This document shows, piece after piece, positions 44,013-56,200 of a stretch of DNA of 64,000 nt. Position 1 is the first letter of the stretch. Each line of letters begins with the position of its first letter. Under the pieces are notes generated by a model. The model was not told where the DNA came from, did not search any database, and saw nothing but the letters and a program-made list of their open reading frames with translations. Both the position numbers and the translations under genes were made by a program. The DNA is from Diprion similis. Taxonomy: Eukaryota; Arthropoda; Insecta; Hymenoptera; Diprionidae. The DNA is taken from the NCBI RefSeq assembly GCF_021155765.1, contig NC_060112.1:25076001-25140000 (forward strand), given 5' to 3'.

Positions 44013-47000
44013 ATGAAGGAGATGCTTGGAGGTTGCTGCGTATGTTCGGACGAGAGGGGTTGGACGGAGAATCCGTTGGTTTATTGCGATGGCCAAGGGT
44101 GCACGGTCGCCGTACACCAAGGTATAACACGCATCTCTATTATCGCCCCCTCAGTTCCCCTCTTCTCCCCCCTCGTCGCAATCTCTGTTCCTTAACCTAG
44201 TGGAAACCCGGAGTATGGAATTACTTTCCCACCGCAGGCCCCGAGGCTGCTCTTCTCCTATTGTTTCAAGAAAATTTCAGCGGATTCTATGCTACATCAG
44301 AACGAAGCAAAACAACTTTAGGCAACTTGGTTAGATCTTGATCTCAAATGTTATATGCGCTCAACACCACGTGTGCATCTGTTCTCGATCGTGGATCCAT
44401 CGACGCTAAGTACCCCGAACACCAGACTTATTTTGTACTTTTCGCAAACTCTTTGTCTCGATGGTACTCGATAAACGATGAAACATTGGCAAGAAATAAA
44501 CTCGAGATTGAAATTCATTCCGTCTTGAAGTAACTTGTATAATTTGACCAATACGTTTTTAGAAAATAGCTTTCTCAACTTTAATAGCAACCCTCGAACA
44601 ATATGAAAAATCGTTGAAGGACGCAACATGTCGTTCGAAAACCACATTTGCTTCATATGTATATCAATTATTGCCACCTGAGTTTTATTCTTACCATCTG
44701 CTACATCGTTTCTTCTTGCTCTGGGGTCATAAAAAAGACCTCCTCTGTGATTTAACAGCCACATCACTGCCTCACATTACGTTCTCACCACTCTAAATAG
44801 CTGGAAAGAAACATGAGCATAGTGTGATCTGTCTACATTCAGAAAACAACAAGCAAACAGAAGTTGAATATTTTGTTGTTATATATCAAAACATTTTGAG
44901 AATAATTTATTTAGTCATTTTTTTCCTTTTACAATATGTATGAAGGAATATGTATGATCTTGATTTACCGTGAATTGGATAATTAAAATCTGTATCAATG
45001 CCTTGCAGCTTGTTATGGGATTGTTACGGTACCGACTGGCCCATGGTATTGCAGAAAATGTGAATCGCAAGAACGCAGCGCTCGGGTGGTAAGTTACTTT
45101 CATCAGTGAGTGACACTAGAATTTTTCAAGATCTTTAAGACGATAAAAGAGTTCTTACATTGATCGAAACTTCCTTCATTCAATGAATATCTTAACTCGA
45201 ATCATTCTTAAGGATCGCAAAAGATGATGCATTTAACGAATATCAGTTGTTGCATAAGTTAATCAACCTTTTTGCAGTTATGAAAGAAACTTGCATATGT
45301 ATAAATTTGTGTCAAGGTTCAAACGATGCTTGACTACAGTAATTTTCTCTTACGTTATATAACTTTGCTGAGGTAAATGTTGAAAGAAAATGAAGCAGCA
45401 TCTAAAAATAGGCAAACAAGAAAATGAGTAATTATGAATTCTAAGCAATATGTACAACAAAAAAAAAAAGGTTCTTTAACTTCCCCTTTTTTTCATTGTC
45501 TTTGGATTTTTAACCTTTCATTTCAACGATGTGCTTGTGCTAACCAGGAAAATGACTGATAACCGTTTATTAGATGGGATTTATTTTTAATCGTAAGCAT
45601 AGGCTAGGCAGAGGTAGGTTGTAGTAATTGTGTGGTTGTGATGCAAAATGTTGGAGCAGCGCTGCGAGCTGTGCCCAAGCAGGGATGGAGCTCTCAAGAG
45701 AACGGATCAGGCAGGCTGGGCCCACGTTGTGTGTGCCCTTTACATACCTGAGGTCAGATTTGGCAACGTTACGACGATGGAGCCAATTATCCTGCAATTG
45801 ATACCATCAGAGCGATTCAGTAAGGTAACTAAACAGTGTATTATCCGAACACTAATTCAACAATGATTAATTGTGTCAAAATATTATTGTGTCAATCATT
45901 TGCCTCTCTTCTCAATTCTTCTGTATTCATTTCACTATCGCTATCACATCCACGATCTTCTTTTTTCAAGAATAAGAGCGTTGCCTGTGTTAAAAATTTA
46001 TCCATTTTCTTCAGACATGTTACATCTGTGAGGAACAAGGTAGAGGCGGCAGAGCTAATGTGGGAGCTTGTATGCAATGTAACAAAGCAGGTTGCAGACA
46101 ACAATTTCATGTTACTTGCGCTCAAGCTCTGGGATTGCTTTGCGAAGAAGCTGGTAATTATTTGGACAACGTAAAATACTGCGGTTATTGTCAGCATCAT
46201 TATTCAAAACTGGTGAGTATTCCGAATGTTGTTGGTGCTGCTATAGAATTGAAAAGTATTCAATTTTAGCAAAATGATTCGATAAGAATTGTTTCACTTA
46301 ATTTCGATAGCTTGTGTTATTAAGTTACGAATTTCATTAGTACTTTTCAATTGTCAGTATAATAGGTAAAGTTGGAAATAATTTTTAATTCACATTGAGA
46401 AAAAATGATCACGACTAATGAATGTAATTAACGTATTTTTCTGCTTTTTAGAGTCCTGGATTTGATTTAGGAAATAAATTGAATAATGATACTGTTGAAT
46501 TACAGAAAAAAGGGGGTAACGTTAAAACAATTCCTCCATATAAACCAATCCCAGCAGACAACGGTTCATCGGATTCGTCGCCCGAAAAAGAGGCTGAAAC
46601 ACCTGTAAAAACGTCGAGCAGCGGTAAGCGCAAGAGTTCAAACTCAAAGATGAACGCGGCGTCGTCGTCGTCATCGTCTAGTTCAAAGAGTAAATCAAGC
46701 GCTAGTCCTAGCTTAGAAATAAATGGAAATGCCGACGAAAAAAGTGGAAGTGGTCGTAATACGCCTAAAGAAAATTCTTCCGACACAAGTAAATTCACCA
46801 CCTCAAATTTCGTAGAGACCGTTGTCACTCAGTCGGAGAGTGTTTTTGGGCACGAGAACGTTACTGCAAAGTCTGGATCTAATTCAAATGTGATTCACAA
46901 AAGCAGCAGCCTGTCCAAATCCAGTTCGTCCACGTCCGGTAAAGCCTCTAGCCATGCAACCAAAAAGAGAAAAACCGGCGCCCGAACACCGACTGTTATT

Positions 47001-50000
47001 GGAAATGAAAATTCAAATCATTCCATTAGTTCCGAGGCAAGTGGGTCGGTTGTTGTCGCTGTTAGTTCAGTCGTTCAGCAAACTATTAACACTAACATTG
47101 TTCTACCAACCGTTACCGAAGCTACCAGTCTGAGTACAACCACCGAACCTGAGAAAACAAAAAAGGTAAATTCCTCTTACTTTTTTCCACGTTCAAATAA
47201 GCATTTGGCATAGTAAATGGCTGTTTTAAAATAGCGGCGCCATGGCATATTCGTGATGAATATATACCATTCATTAATAGAGTGATATTTTACAGTCAAA
47301 AATAGAGAGTCCATCGGTGCAATCATCCTTGCATCCTCCAATCACAACTGAGACTACAACAACGACTCCGGTTATAACATTGATAACTCAAGCTCAACCT
47401 TCAGTTCCTGCCCAGTCGCCTACTACGACTTCCAACAGTATTGTTGTCTCCGTGCCATTGACGGCAACTTCTCTTCCCAGCTCCGTTCAGAGTGTTGTTA
47501 CAAGCGCTCCGACCCTCTATCAACAAATACAGCAGAGTGTTGTCACTACCGCTGCTACCAATGATTCCAAACGAAGTCCAATTCCAGCTGATGATATGCC
47601 AACCAAGAGGTCACGGTGAGTCTAGAATAAGAAATCGTCAATGTTTGCTGGATATCAAAAAATATCAAGTTTTGCTCAAAGTTTTGAAGTGCTGTAAAAG
47701 GTTTTAATAAGTTCGATATTGTCAATCGAAATAATCAGGTTCCGTGATTAACCAAGATTATTTTTTTCAATATTTTACGTGGTGTTACAGAAAAACAATT
47801 ACTGTACATTTTACGGATGCAGTTAATATCTGCTATATAAAACAACAACTGGGAAATCAGCATAGTTTCATCACTGGTAATAGTTAAAAAAAAATGTTTC
47901 GTACTACGGCTAAATGTAATTGCAGTTATTCTCAGCCAATTCAGGAAATTATTTGTCGATGATATCGTGTGAACTCTATGTCAAGCGAAAATATAATAAT
48001 CGACATAACATTAAAACTATTACATGCGAAATATTCGCTGTTTTTCGTGGTGTATGGAAATTATTTTTCATGACTGGTTGATGTCTTCAGACCAGGTGTT
48101 TAGATTTAAAAAAAAATTCAATTATTTTTTGTTGTAAGATGGCAAAAATTGCGTGCATGATCAATGCGGGAGGCATTGTTTATATTCGCCCTAGAAGTTT
48201 GAGCAAAGTATGAAGAACTGGTGGGTGATTATGCATTTGTGGATTTTCAGCCAATCCGCTTGCGATTTCTGCATTTTTCGCATTTTTTTACCATGCAAAA
48301 TCGAACGGGTGAAAAATAATATAACAGGGATGATATCGACGTCATGGACGTCATTCGAGTTCGATAGCCGCGTTCAAAATGGCCGCCGTGGGGGGTAAAC
48401 AAGAAGCAGGTTGTTCTAACCTCATTTAAGTGCAATAATATCTCGGTTAGAGTGAAAATATTGGTGATTTTTGGTGAAATAAAACAGTATATCATATGAA
48501 GAACTTTATTCCGCAAGTGTAAGTCATATTTCGGAACCCATATCCTTTCACACTTGAGCTAAAAATCAGTTTTACTCCGGTAAAAATCAACTGTTGATAA
48601 CAGTAGTCCTGCCTTTGTATGTATATCGGGCACAGTAGTTCACTTCAGGTCATGCCACTGCTATGGATTTTCATAAAAATAGAAATTAAACTTCCCTGTT
48701 AGTCCCTACACTCGGAAAAATCGTATTATCGTCAGATTGGTTAGCTGACTACTCTTCAACATTCCTTTCGACGTTTAAGCGTGTATCAAATATCGCGTTT
48801 TTCTAGGTTATGTTCGATTATTATTTACAAATGAGATCGTACTGAGCTGTAAATACACACCCCTCCATGATTACTCAGTCATAATCAACCTAAAAATATC
48901 ACTTTACCAACACTCCATAATCAACTTGAAAATTATCAAATACTTATCAGTTTTATTTTTACATCTTTTTTCCTTCTTAATCATATAAGCGGGAGTAAAA
49001 AGATGAGACCTTATTAATAGAAATTATTTTTTTTTCAGTAGCTCAGAGATCTACTTATCCTATACATAGCTTGTGATAAAAGCACATTCTTCAGTATTTT
49101 CTAGTTGTCAATTAAGCGCTGCGTTCTCTCGCGGTGTGGAAATCCAATAATAATTATTCAAAGTTTCGGTTTTCCAGGTCACAGTCGTCGGACAAGCCGG
49201 ATAAACTGCGGAAGCCGAAACGGGGTGCTACGTCAAACAGTCAGCCGGTTCCGCCACCGCCACTAACAACATCTACAATATCAACATCCCTTCCCAACAG
49301 TATAGTTAGCACAACTAAACGTGGAAGTCGAAGTAATCATCAGACGCCGCCACCATTGATAACTGTGGCTCCAGTACCATCCATAATTCAAGGACCCAGT
49401 CAACCAGTCGGTCATTTCAGCAGTGTTGGAACTGGTTCAGGCATGGGACCCACTGTTAAAGACTCACCACCTAGCAGCCCTGGTTCGGAAAGTATGAGCA
49501 ACTCTGGACCTGTTCGACGAAAGCGCAAGAGCGCCGGAGGAGCTTCTACCACACCAACGCCTTCCACATCAAGTTCCACTCCGACGGCCATGGCGAACAG
49601 TACTAAGGATGAAAAGGATATAAAATTGTGAGAGAAAGTTGACTTTTTATATATTTGGTTTTCATGATTTGTCAGATATTGTAGAACCAACACTAATCAT
49701 TTTTACACAATCTGTGGACGATGTAGCATAAAAATTTTATTCACCTGATCACTTTTCTAATTCTGGTACATTCGCTTCTGATCAAATAGGTTCCAAAATG
49801 GTGTCAGCGCGCCACACATGCTTGGGAATCAATTGAATCCGACTTCTACAATGGCACAAAAAATGTCTGACACACTTACTCAAGAATTAGAGGCTCACGC
49901 GATTTTCACCGATGCTAATAATCCTACGAGTAGTTTGGTTGGACCACAGCTACACAGTCGTGTCATCGCCTCTGTGAGTACTCCTTTAATTATACGTGAT

Positions 50001-52219
50001 AAAAATTTGTTTTTTTCATCGATCCATCTGTTCAGGGGTTTTTTTTTTTTCATCTCTGTAATCGTGTCAACAGTTATTCATTACTCACTGTCAAAAACAT
50101 TCGGATTTTCATGACCAACAATATTTAATAAACAGATAAGATCCAGCCAATCTGTACCTGCCACAACGTCTTTGTCATCCGTATTCGCAACTAATACTGG
50201 TCCAAATGCTGGCGGATCTGGCAGCAATGTGTTGGGTGGAGGTGCAATCCCTCAGACGTTGGATCAATTGCTCGAAAGGCAGTGGGAACAGGGCAGCCAA
50301 TTTCTGATGGAACAGGCCCAGCACTTTGACAGTGAGTGTACGGCAAGAAAAAATTCGCTTTGCTTTTTTCCCAAATGCATGGCTGACAGGGCAAAATCAA
50401 TGATGATTGCAACAAAAAAAATATTCATTTGCTATCGTACATTTTTTTAACCACCTCTATATAGAGCTGACTGATTTGTTCTACAGCTTTTCTATCCCCC
50501 GCACGAAATTAGAACTTTAATTTGCTGCTTGCAACTCTGAACATATACAATTGCACATCATGTAAGGTTGCAGTTTTACTTCAGTATCTGTACATGAATT
50601 ATTGTCTGATTATAATTGCATGTTTGTTCAAAATCGGTATTATACTTACATTAAACTTTTTGCATTCAAAAGTCATTTTATACCATTAACAGTATTTTTC
50701 TATTATACTGAATCTTAAGAAAAAAAATATATGTTTATCATACATGTGTGACGATCGTTTTCACCACTAATTTTTTCAATCACAGTTGCCTCCCTTTTAT
50801 CGTGCTTACATCAATTGCGAGCGGAAAACCTGAGGCTAGAAGAGCATGTCAACAGTCTACTGCAAAGAAGAGATCATCTGCTAGCAGTGAACGCTCGACT
50901 AGCTATTCCACTGACCACGCAACCAAACACACATACAGGTAAATAAACGACGCAGCGGATTCAGTAACATTGCTTCAACTGATGTATCTCAAATACCTAT
51001 TCGTATTCGTTTCATTATGGTAGATTCTCTTTTTCATATAGTGAACAACATACATCCTTCGGTGAATCCAACGCATTCGAATATTCCGCATCCGGATATA
51101 CAACCGGGAGCACCCGCCCCAGTTTCCCGGGTCAGCCGTGAACCCCGAGTGAATAATAGCTACTTACCTCATTCAAGTTCCAGTTCGCATTCCACTGTCA
51201 TGGAAAACGGATTACCACCCGATCCTTCCCCGCCTGCAGCTGCCTCCATGACGCAGTACCAACACAGAGGCTCACTTGTTCCTCCCCAACCAAGTCCAAC
51301 GATCAGGTAATTTCATTTATGACACTCAATCGTTATGAACATCCACATAATCACAATAATAACTTGAAATATTTATGAATTGTTAACATTATACTTTTAT
51401 TGCGAAAGTAAAAATTGTCCAAATTAAGATTCAGGTACAATTCATTTTAGTCTTCAACCGCATTTTCAAATGTGATCACAAATATCATCCGCTCTCAGTT
51501 ATCAAATGGTTGAAGATAGTTGGAATTTTGCATACTAATTGTATAACAAGAATATTCCTTTCAGAAGTACCGTATTGTTCTGAATATAAGCCGAGATTTT
51601 TTGTCGTTGACAGCACCCGCCAAAACCAGCCTTGTCTTACACGCAGATCCGTTCTATGCGTAGGTAACCAAGAAAAACAGCCTGAAATACTGTCTCATAA
51701 TTGCGGGTTGGCTTATACTCTGAACATTACGGTATAAACTATTTTTCAGGATCGCATTCAGCATTAAAAACCTCGATATATATATATATTTGAAAACACT
51801 TTTTAACGGAGAGTTATCTTTCTCTCTTTCATGGAAGGCATAGTCCAGCTGGAACCGGTTACCATCAAGGTCAACCTAGCAATATCGTTTCGCCTGCAAG
51901 TGCAAACAGCTCGGGTGTTGTTCGAAATTCATCGGTGACACCAGATCCGCTGCGAGGTGTACCTAGGTAAGATTTCCAATTGCTTAATTAGTGTGTGTGT
52001 CTAATATTTTGTAACACAATAAATTTGACATACTTAAACACGTGTTATTACACTATTGAATTCATCAGATCCGTGGCGCCTTCATCGAGCAGCTACATGC
52101 CGACAATGTACCAGCAAACAATGTCCAACTTGGCTAGCAGTCAAGTGGGAAGCATACACAACATACATGCACACGGACCTACGCCTACCAGCCACGGGCC
52201 TCCGGGCAAACCCAGCTGA
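44013..52219 (+). CDS. Alh: AF10/AF17 homolog Alhambra, PHD-finger chromatin protein
   Basis: Thirteen exons: 44013-44121, 45009-45088, 45660-45824, 46015-46212, 46452-47165, 47296-47615, 49178-49627, 49790-49973, 50136-50331, 50786-50938, 51042-51306, 51844-51966, 52069-52219. Every junction is GT/AG and the phases agree, giving 1035 aa. It starts [17 protein letters not shown], the family's usual N-terminus. Exons 1-2 form the C4HC3 PHD finger (to WYCRKC). Exons 3-4 form the zinc knuckle and extended PHD finger ([42 protein letters not shown]). In human AF10 this module reads the H3K27 region. A long S/T-rich disordered middle follows. Exons 8-10 carry [11 protein letters not shown], the octapeptide region [16 protein letters not shown] and a leucine zipper ([16 protein letters not shown]). 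In the family this binds DOT1L for H3K79 methylation. The tail ends GPPGKPS. Nuclear. Confidence 0.95.
46452..46505 (+). other. Tandem splice acceptors at Alh exon 5
   Basis: The exon can begin after TTTTTAG at 46452, adding 18 residues from SPGFDLGNK to VELQ. It can also begin after GAATTACAG, so that the extended PHD's HHYSKL joins directly to [15 protein letters not shown], the arrangement I recall from other insect Alh proteins. Both keep the frame, so two isoforms are possible. Confidence 0.5.
47616..49177 (+). other. Long sixth intron of Alh
   Basis: This 1562-base intron joins exon 6 (…KRSR) to exon 7 in phase 2. It includes the YY1-like AAAATGGCCGCCGTGG at 48376-48391, which may mark an internal promoter. 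That ATG opens a 16-codon frame and has a GTAAAC donor soon after, but the phase (1) does not match exon 7 (2), so it would not make an in-frame N-terminus directly. Confidence 0.4.
51568..51734. mobile_element. 167-bp TA-flanked MITE in Alh intron 11
   Basis: The ends are inverted repeats: TACCGTATTGTTCTGAATAT on the left and, on the other strand, TACCGTAATGTTCAGAGTAT on the right, both continuing into AAGCC. The outermost TA on each side fits the TA target duplication of Tc1/mariner/pogo elements. It has no frame of its own and lies within an intron, well away from the splice sites. Confidence 0.8.
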
Positions 52220-53277
52220 AGGTAGGTGCGAGCCCAGAACGGGCACAACAATGCATCTTCAACTAGATCTCAGGCTACCCCTTGCGCTAGCCAACCGCGT
52301 TTTCATCGTAAGCGGTAAACTGCTCGGAGCTAACAAACATACAGATCGGTAGTACACGTATTGGTACGGGAAAAAAGAAATCGAGATGAATTTAATGAAT
52401 GTAAGTATAATCAAGTCGTGAGGTTGAGGTAACATGAAAACTTAGTTACCTGGAGAGAATATCTATCTTGTCCTTGTTAAATCATCTTCGCTGGAAGTTA
52501 ACTGTGTTCTGCGACAGAATTTTACTTGCAATTAGAAGTGGGTTTACATTCAGTGAAGTCTCCATTCAAGGGTATTAATTAGCATTGATTTACCCTTTTT
52601 TCCTTTTATTCTTCACATTATGGGGATACGTATCGCATGTACACAATTATTGTCCTCGGGTGATTCGCGTTAGCAAAAAACATCTCGCCCGTAATGAAAA
52701 ATCGACTGCATATCCAGACGGAATAGAATTAACAGTTTTCAGCGCATTTCAATGCTGGAAAAAAAAAAAAAATTATTACTCTCCCACGGTCGTTTCAACC
52801 GAATCACGTTGTTCAAGATATTTAAATGCATTTCTAAGAATATGTTTATATTAAATATCCAATTGGCAGTACAAAAAAAAAAAATATATATTCTATGCAT
52901 CTGTATTGTTGTCAAACGAATTCCAATTTACTAGGAATGATCCGTAAGTAACACTTTTAGTATGTGAAGCGAAGATATTAAACTAAAAACTTGCAAAAAT
53001 TAATGTCAATTACATGGCGCAATAGCTTTTAATTCTATTTTTTGCGAGAAGTGCACCAGCTGTTTTATGTGTTTTTGTTACGAAGCAGAAAAAACGATTA
53101 TGAAAAAAATAAATTGGTCAGTTTACCTTAGGATGATAAAAAGTTATAAATTAAGAAAAAAATTCATCGTGTTAAATTTTCTTTATACCAATTTGATGGA
53201 ATTCTTAGAGTTTCATTATTTCTGGTATAAGCAGAAGTAAAACTCAAGTCTTGTTCTTGGTTTATGTACAAAATAAA
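52220..53277 (+). other. Probable Alh 3' untranslated region
   Basis: AT-rich sequence follows the stop codon (52217-52219). Candidate poly(A) signals AATAAA stand at 53108-53113 and 53272-53277. A good donor, AAG before GTAGGT, lies three bases beyond the stop, so an intron in the 3' region is possible. Where the transcript ends cannot be told from sequence. Confidence 0.4.
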
Positions 53278-56200
53278 ATAATGATGAATGTAAAATTGAT
53301 TTTATTTTTGGGTGTGTTATTAACGATTGTTGTAAGTACTTACTTCGTCTATCTTATTTTATTGTCGAAACACCTTGAATAACCAGAATCAGAAGAAAAA
53401 CATCAATAAAATGTGACAAGGAAATTCTGAAATTATACAAAGTATCACGTGTATTTCATTAACATCATCTATACACGAAAAATTTCGTATTAGTGTTTTA
53501 CGATTTTTCCCCTGTACGTTTGCAATATAAAATCAAACCCTTCAGCATTTTTGTTTTCTACATAAACTAAGAGTTATTCAGTATATTATTATTGATTAGA
53601 GGCTAATTCTAGGGTATAACATTTTTAGGGTCTTTAATTACTACAAAAGGATTCGAATGAAATTTAATTGACAACAGCGCTCAGATCTGGTTTTGGTTTA
53701 CATAGGGATAAAGAAAGAAAAAAAAATATTTTAGCCCTTAGATTCATGAGGGTTTATATTTTCTGTCGAACTGAAAATTTTCGAAGGAGACACCCAAAAA
53801 CAGATCTTCAAAACCTATTAACTAATGAATTTTCCAGCAGGAGGCGGTATAAGAGGTTTTCTCGCATGTTAAAACAATCTTAAAATAGCGTTGTGTCAAA
53901 AATCGACGATTGACACTAAATAAGGATGAAAATCCCACAGATGTACAAATATTAGAAACGTAAATAAGTTTACTTATCGTGAGGTGGATAAGGTGAAATA
54001 AATAGAAGTAAAAAATAGCAATAAAAATAGTAATTGTAAAATAAATCATTTTAAATTACACACACGTACAATTGAATGCCAGCTAATGAGAGATGGTGTG
54101 TGAATTGAAATTTTTTTTAAATCAAACAAGGTTGTCAGATGAATTATTTAAACGATAAATATGTTTGAAATTTTCTGCAGAGCTGTTTGAAGAAAATGAA
54201 TTTCCACGTTGCTTTCATTTTGTTATTTAAGTATTATTATATTATTTCGGCTTTTTTTTTGGTTTCCATTTGTTTTCAATCGCCGAATGCAAATTTTTAT
54301 TGTGTGTAACTCTGCTACGCAACCGAATCTATAAGATCGACGTAACGATTGGAAATATGTAATAAAAAATTATTCATATGTAGTTAATAGATTCGTTTGC
54401 TGAATCTGGCATGCATACAAACTGCACTCAATATCGTACAATCGAAATAAATTTTTTCATCCTATTTCAAAACCGGTAACAAACATTATTGTGAACCATT
54501 AAAATTAATATTTAGTTGTATAATGTAAATGACAAACACTGCCTTCCATTAACGCCAATTTTGAAATAGGTCAACGCTCTTGCGAGTGTAGGAATCTAGC
54601 GAGCGTGAATTAGTTTTATTTTTTAATTATCCTTAGTTGATTGACTACCTATTATTACTTAAAAAATAAAAAATAAATAAATTGTTACATAGACTGCCGT
54701 GAAAAGACCGATCAGCCAGGATATCCCAGGGACTACCCTTAGAAATTTCATGAATATTTAAAAAATTTGCGAATCGTCTCATCTTGTTTCATGTTATTTA
54801 TTTTGTTTCTAATCAATTCTCAATAACGAGGAAAAACAATTTCAAAGATAATATTCCAATCATTTCTAAGATCATTCTATCGGGATATGGTTTCTATCTT
54901 CATTAAGAGTATAATCCTTTGAATAATGTATATTGACAGATAGAATTAGTACTAATTTCATTTCGTATTAATAAAGAAAATTATCGCATGTACATACATA
55001 TACCTCTACACCACAATCTGTGAGCTCATTTCAGTTTATTGAGTGATTCAGTTTATTGTATACACATGAAATGACTCTTTGATTTTATTTTATTTTTTTT
55101 TCAATCCTTTTTTCTTTGCATTTCATTCTTTATTCTGATAATTATCAATGCCCAAAGCAGTAGATTACAATAAATGTAATAAAGTAATAGAGAATTGATT
55201 ACAATTTTTGAGAAAAGGGGAACTCTCATCTCTTAGAAAAAAGATGAGCTAAGAACTATAAATTCTTTGATTCTTTTTCATCATTGAAACAAATTGATTG
55301 AGTAGACCTCTATTTATTAAGCATGCAAATTTCATTAGCGAAATAATGTCAGCCTGATAGAATAACTCTACACATTGCTTGTGAAGAACATTTATCACTA
55401 TCTTGTCTCTGTCTTTGTCATGAATTATTTTTTTACCTCTAAAACAGGATTTTTAGCACATATGTAAAAATATCATTTGCCCTCGATATTTCATCTAAAT
55501 CACAAAAAACACCAAATATTTCTAGTTCGATGCAAACAAGTGAATTGACAAACCCTTTGAATAGCATTGAATTGATGGAACAGTAAAGGTGGAGAGAAAT
55601 ATGAAAATTTGATAGAATTTCTGAGTTTTTAACGTTGAAAGTTGATGGAAAAAGCGGAATAGAAACCTTTTATAAGCAAGAATAAATGGGCATTTGAAAA
55701 TTAGAAATAATCAGTGACCTACATGTGTAAAAATCATACATAAAACTTGTATATCATACGTAAATTGCTAATAGAATGAAACACCGATCTTACAGACTAA
55801 AATTAAATATTACTCAGGGAATTAGTTTATTCTACTTCCTTCAATTTTATAATGAAATATGTAATAACGATAGTAATAATAATCATCATAACTAATAGAG
55901 AAACACAATTTATTAACTATCTTGCAATGCTTATCACTCGTTCTTTTTATCCGTTTTATATTATTTTTTATTTTTTTCTTGTTTGATTAAAAGACATGCA
56001 ACAGCTCAGTTTTACTGTTCAAACCCAATCTTCATTTTATCATTATATTTGCGTTTTCTCTCTTTTCTTGAATGTAATTTCACCTTTTGTCTGTACTGAT
56101 GGTATTTTTTGTAAAGGTTTCAAAAATTAGTACAATTTTTTACTCTTTCAAACGAGTGATAAAAGTGCAGAACAGATTTATAATTGTGTAGATTATGATA

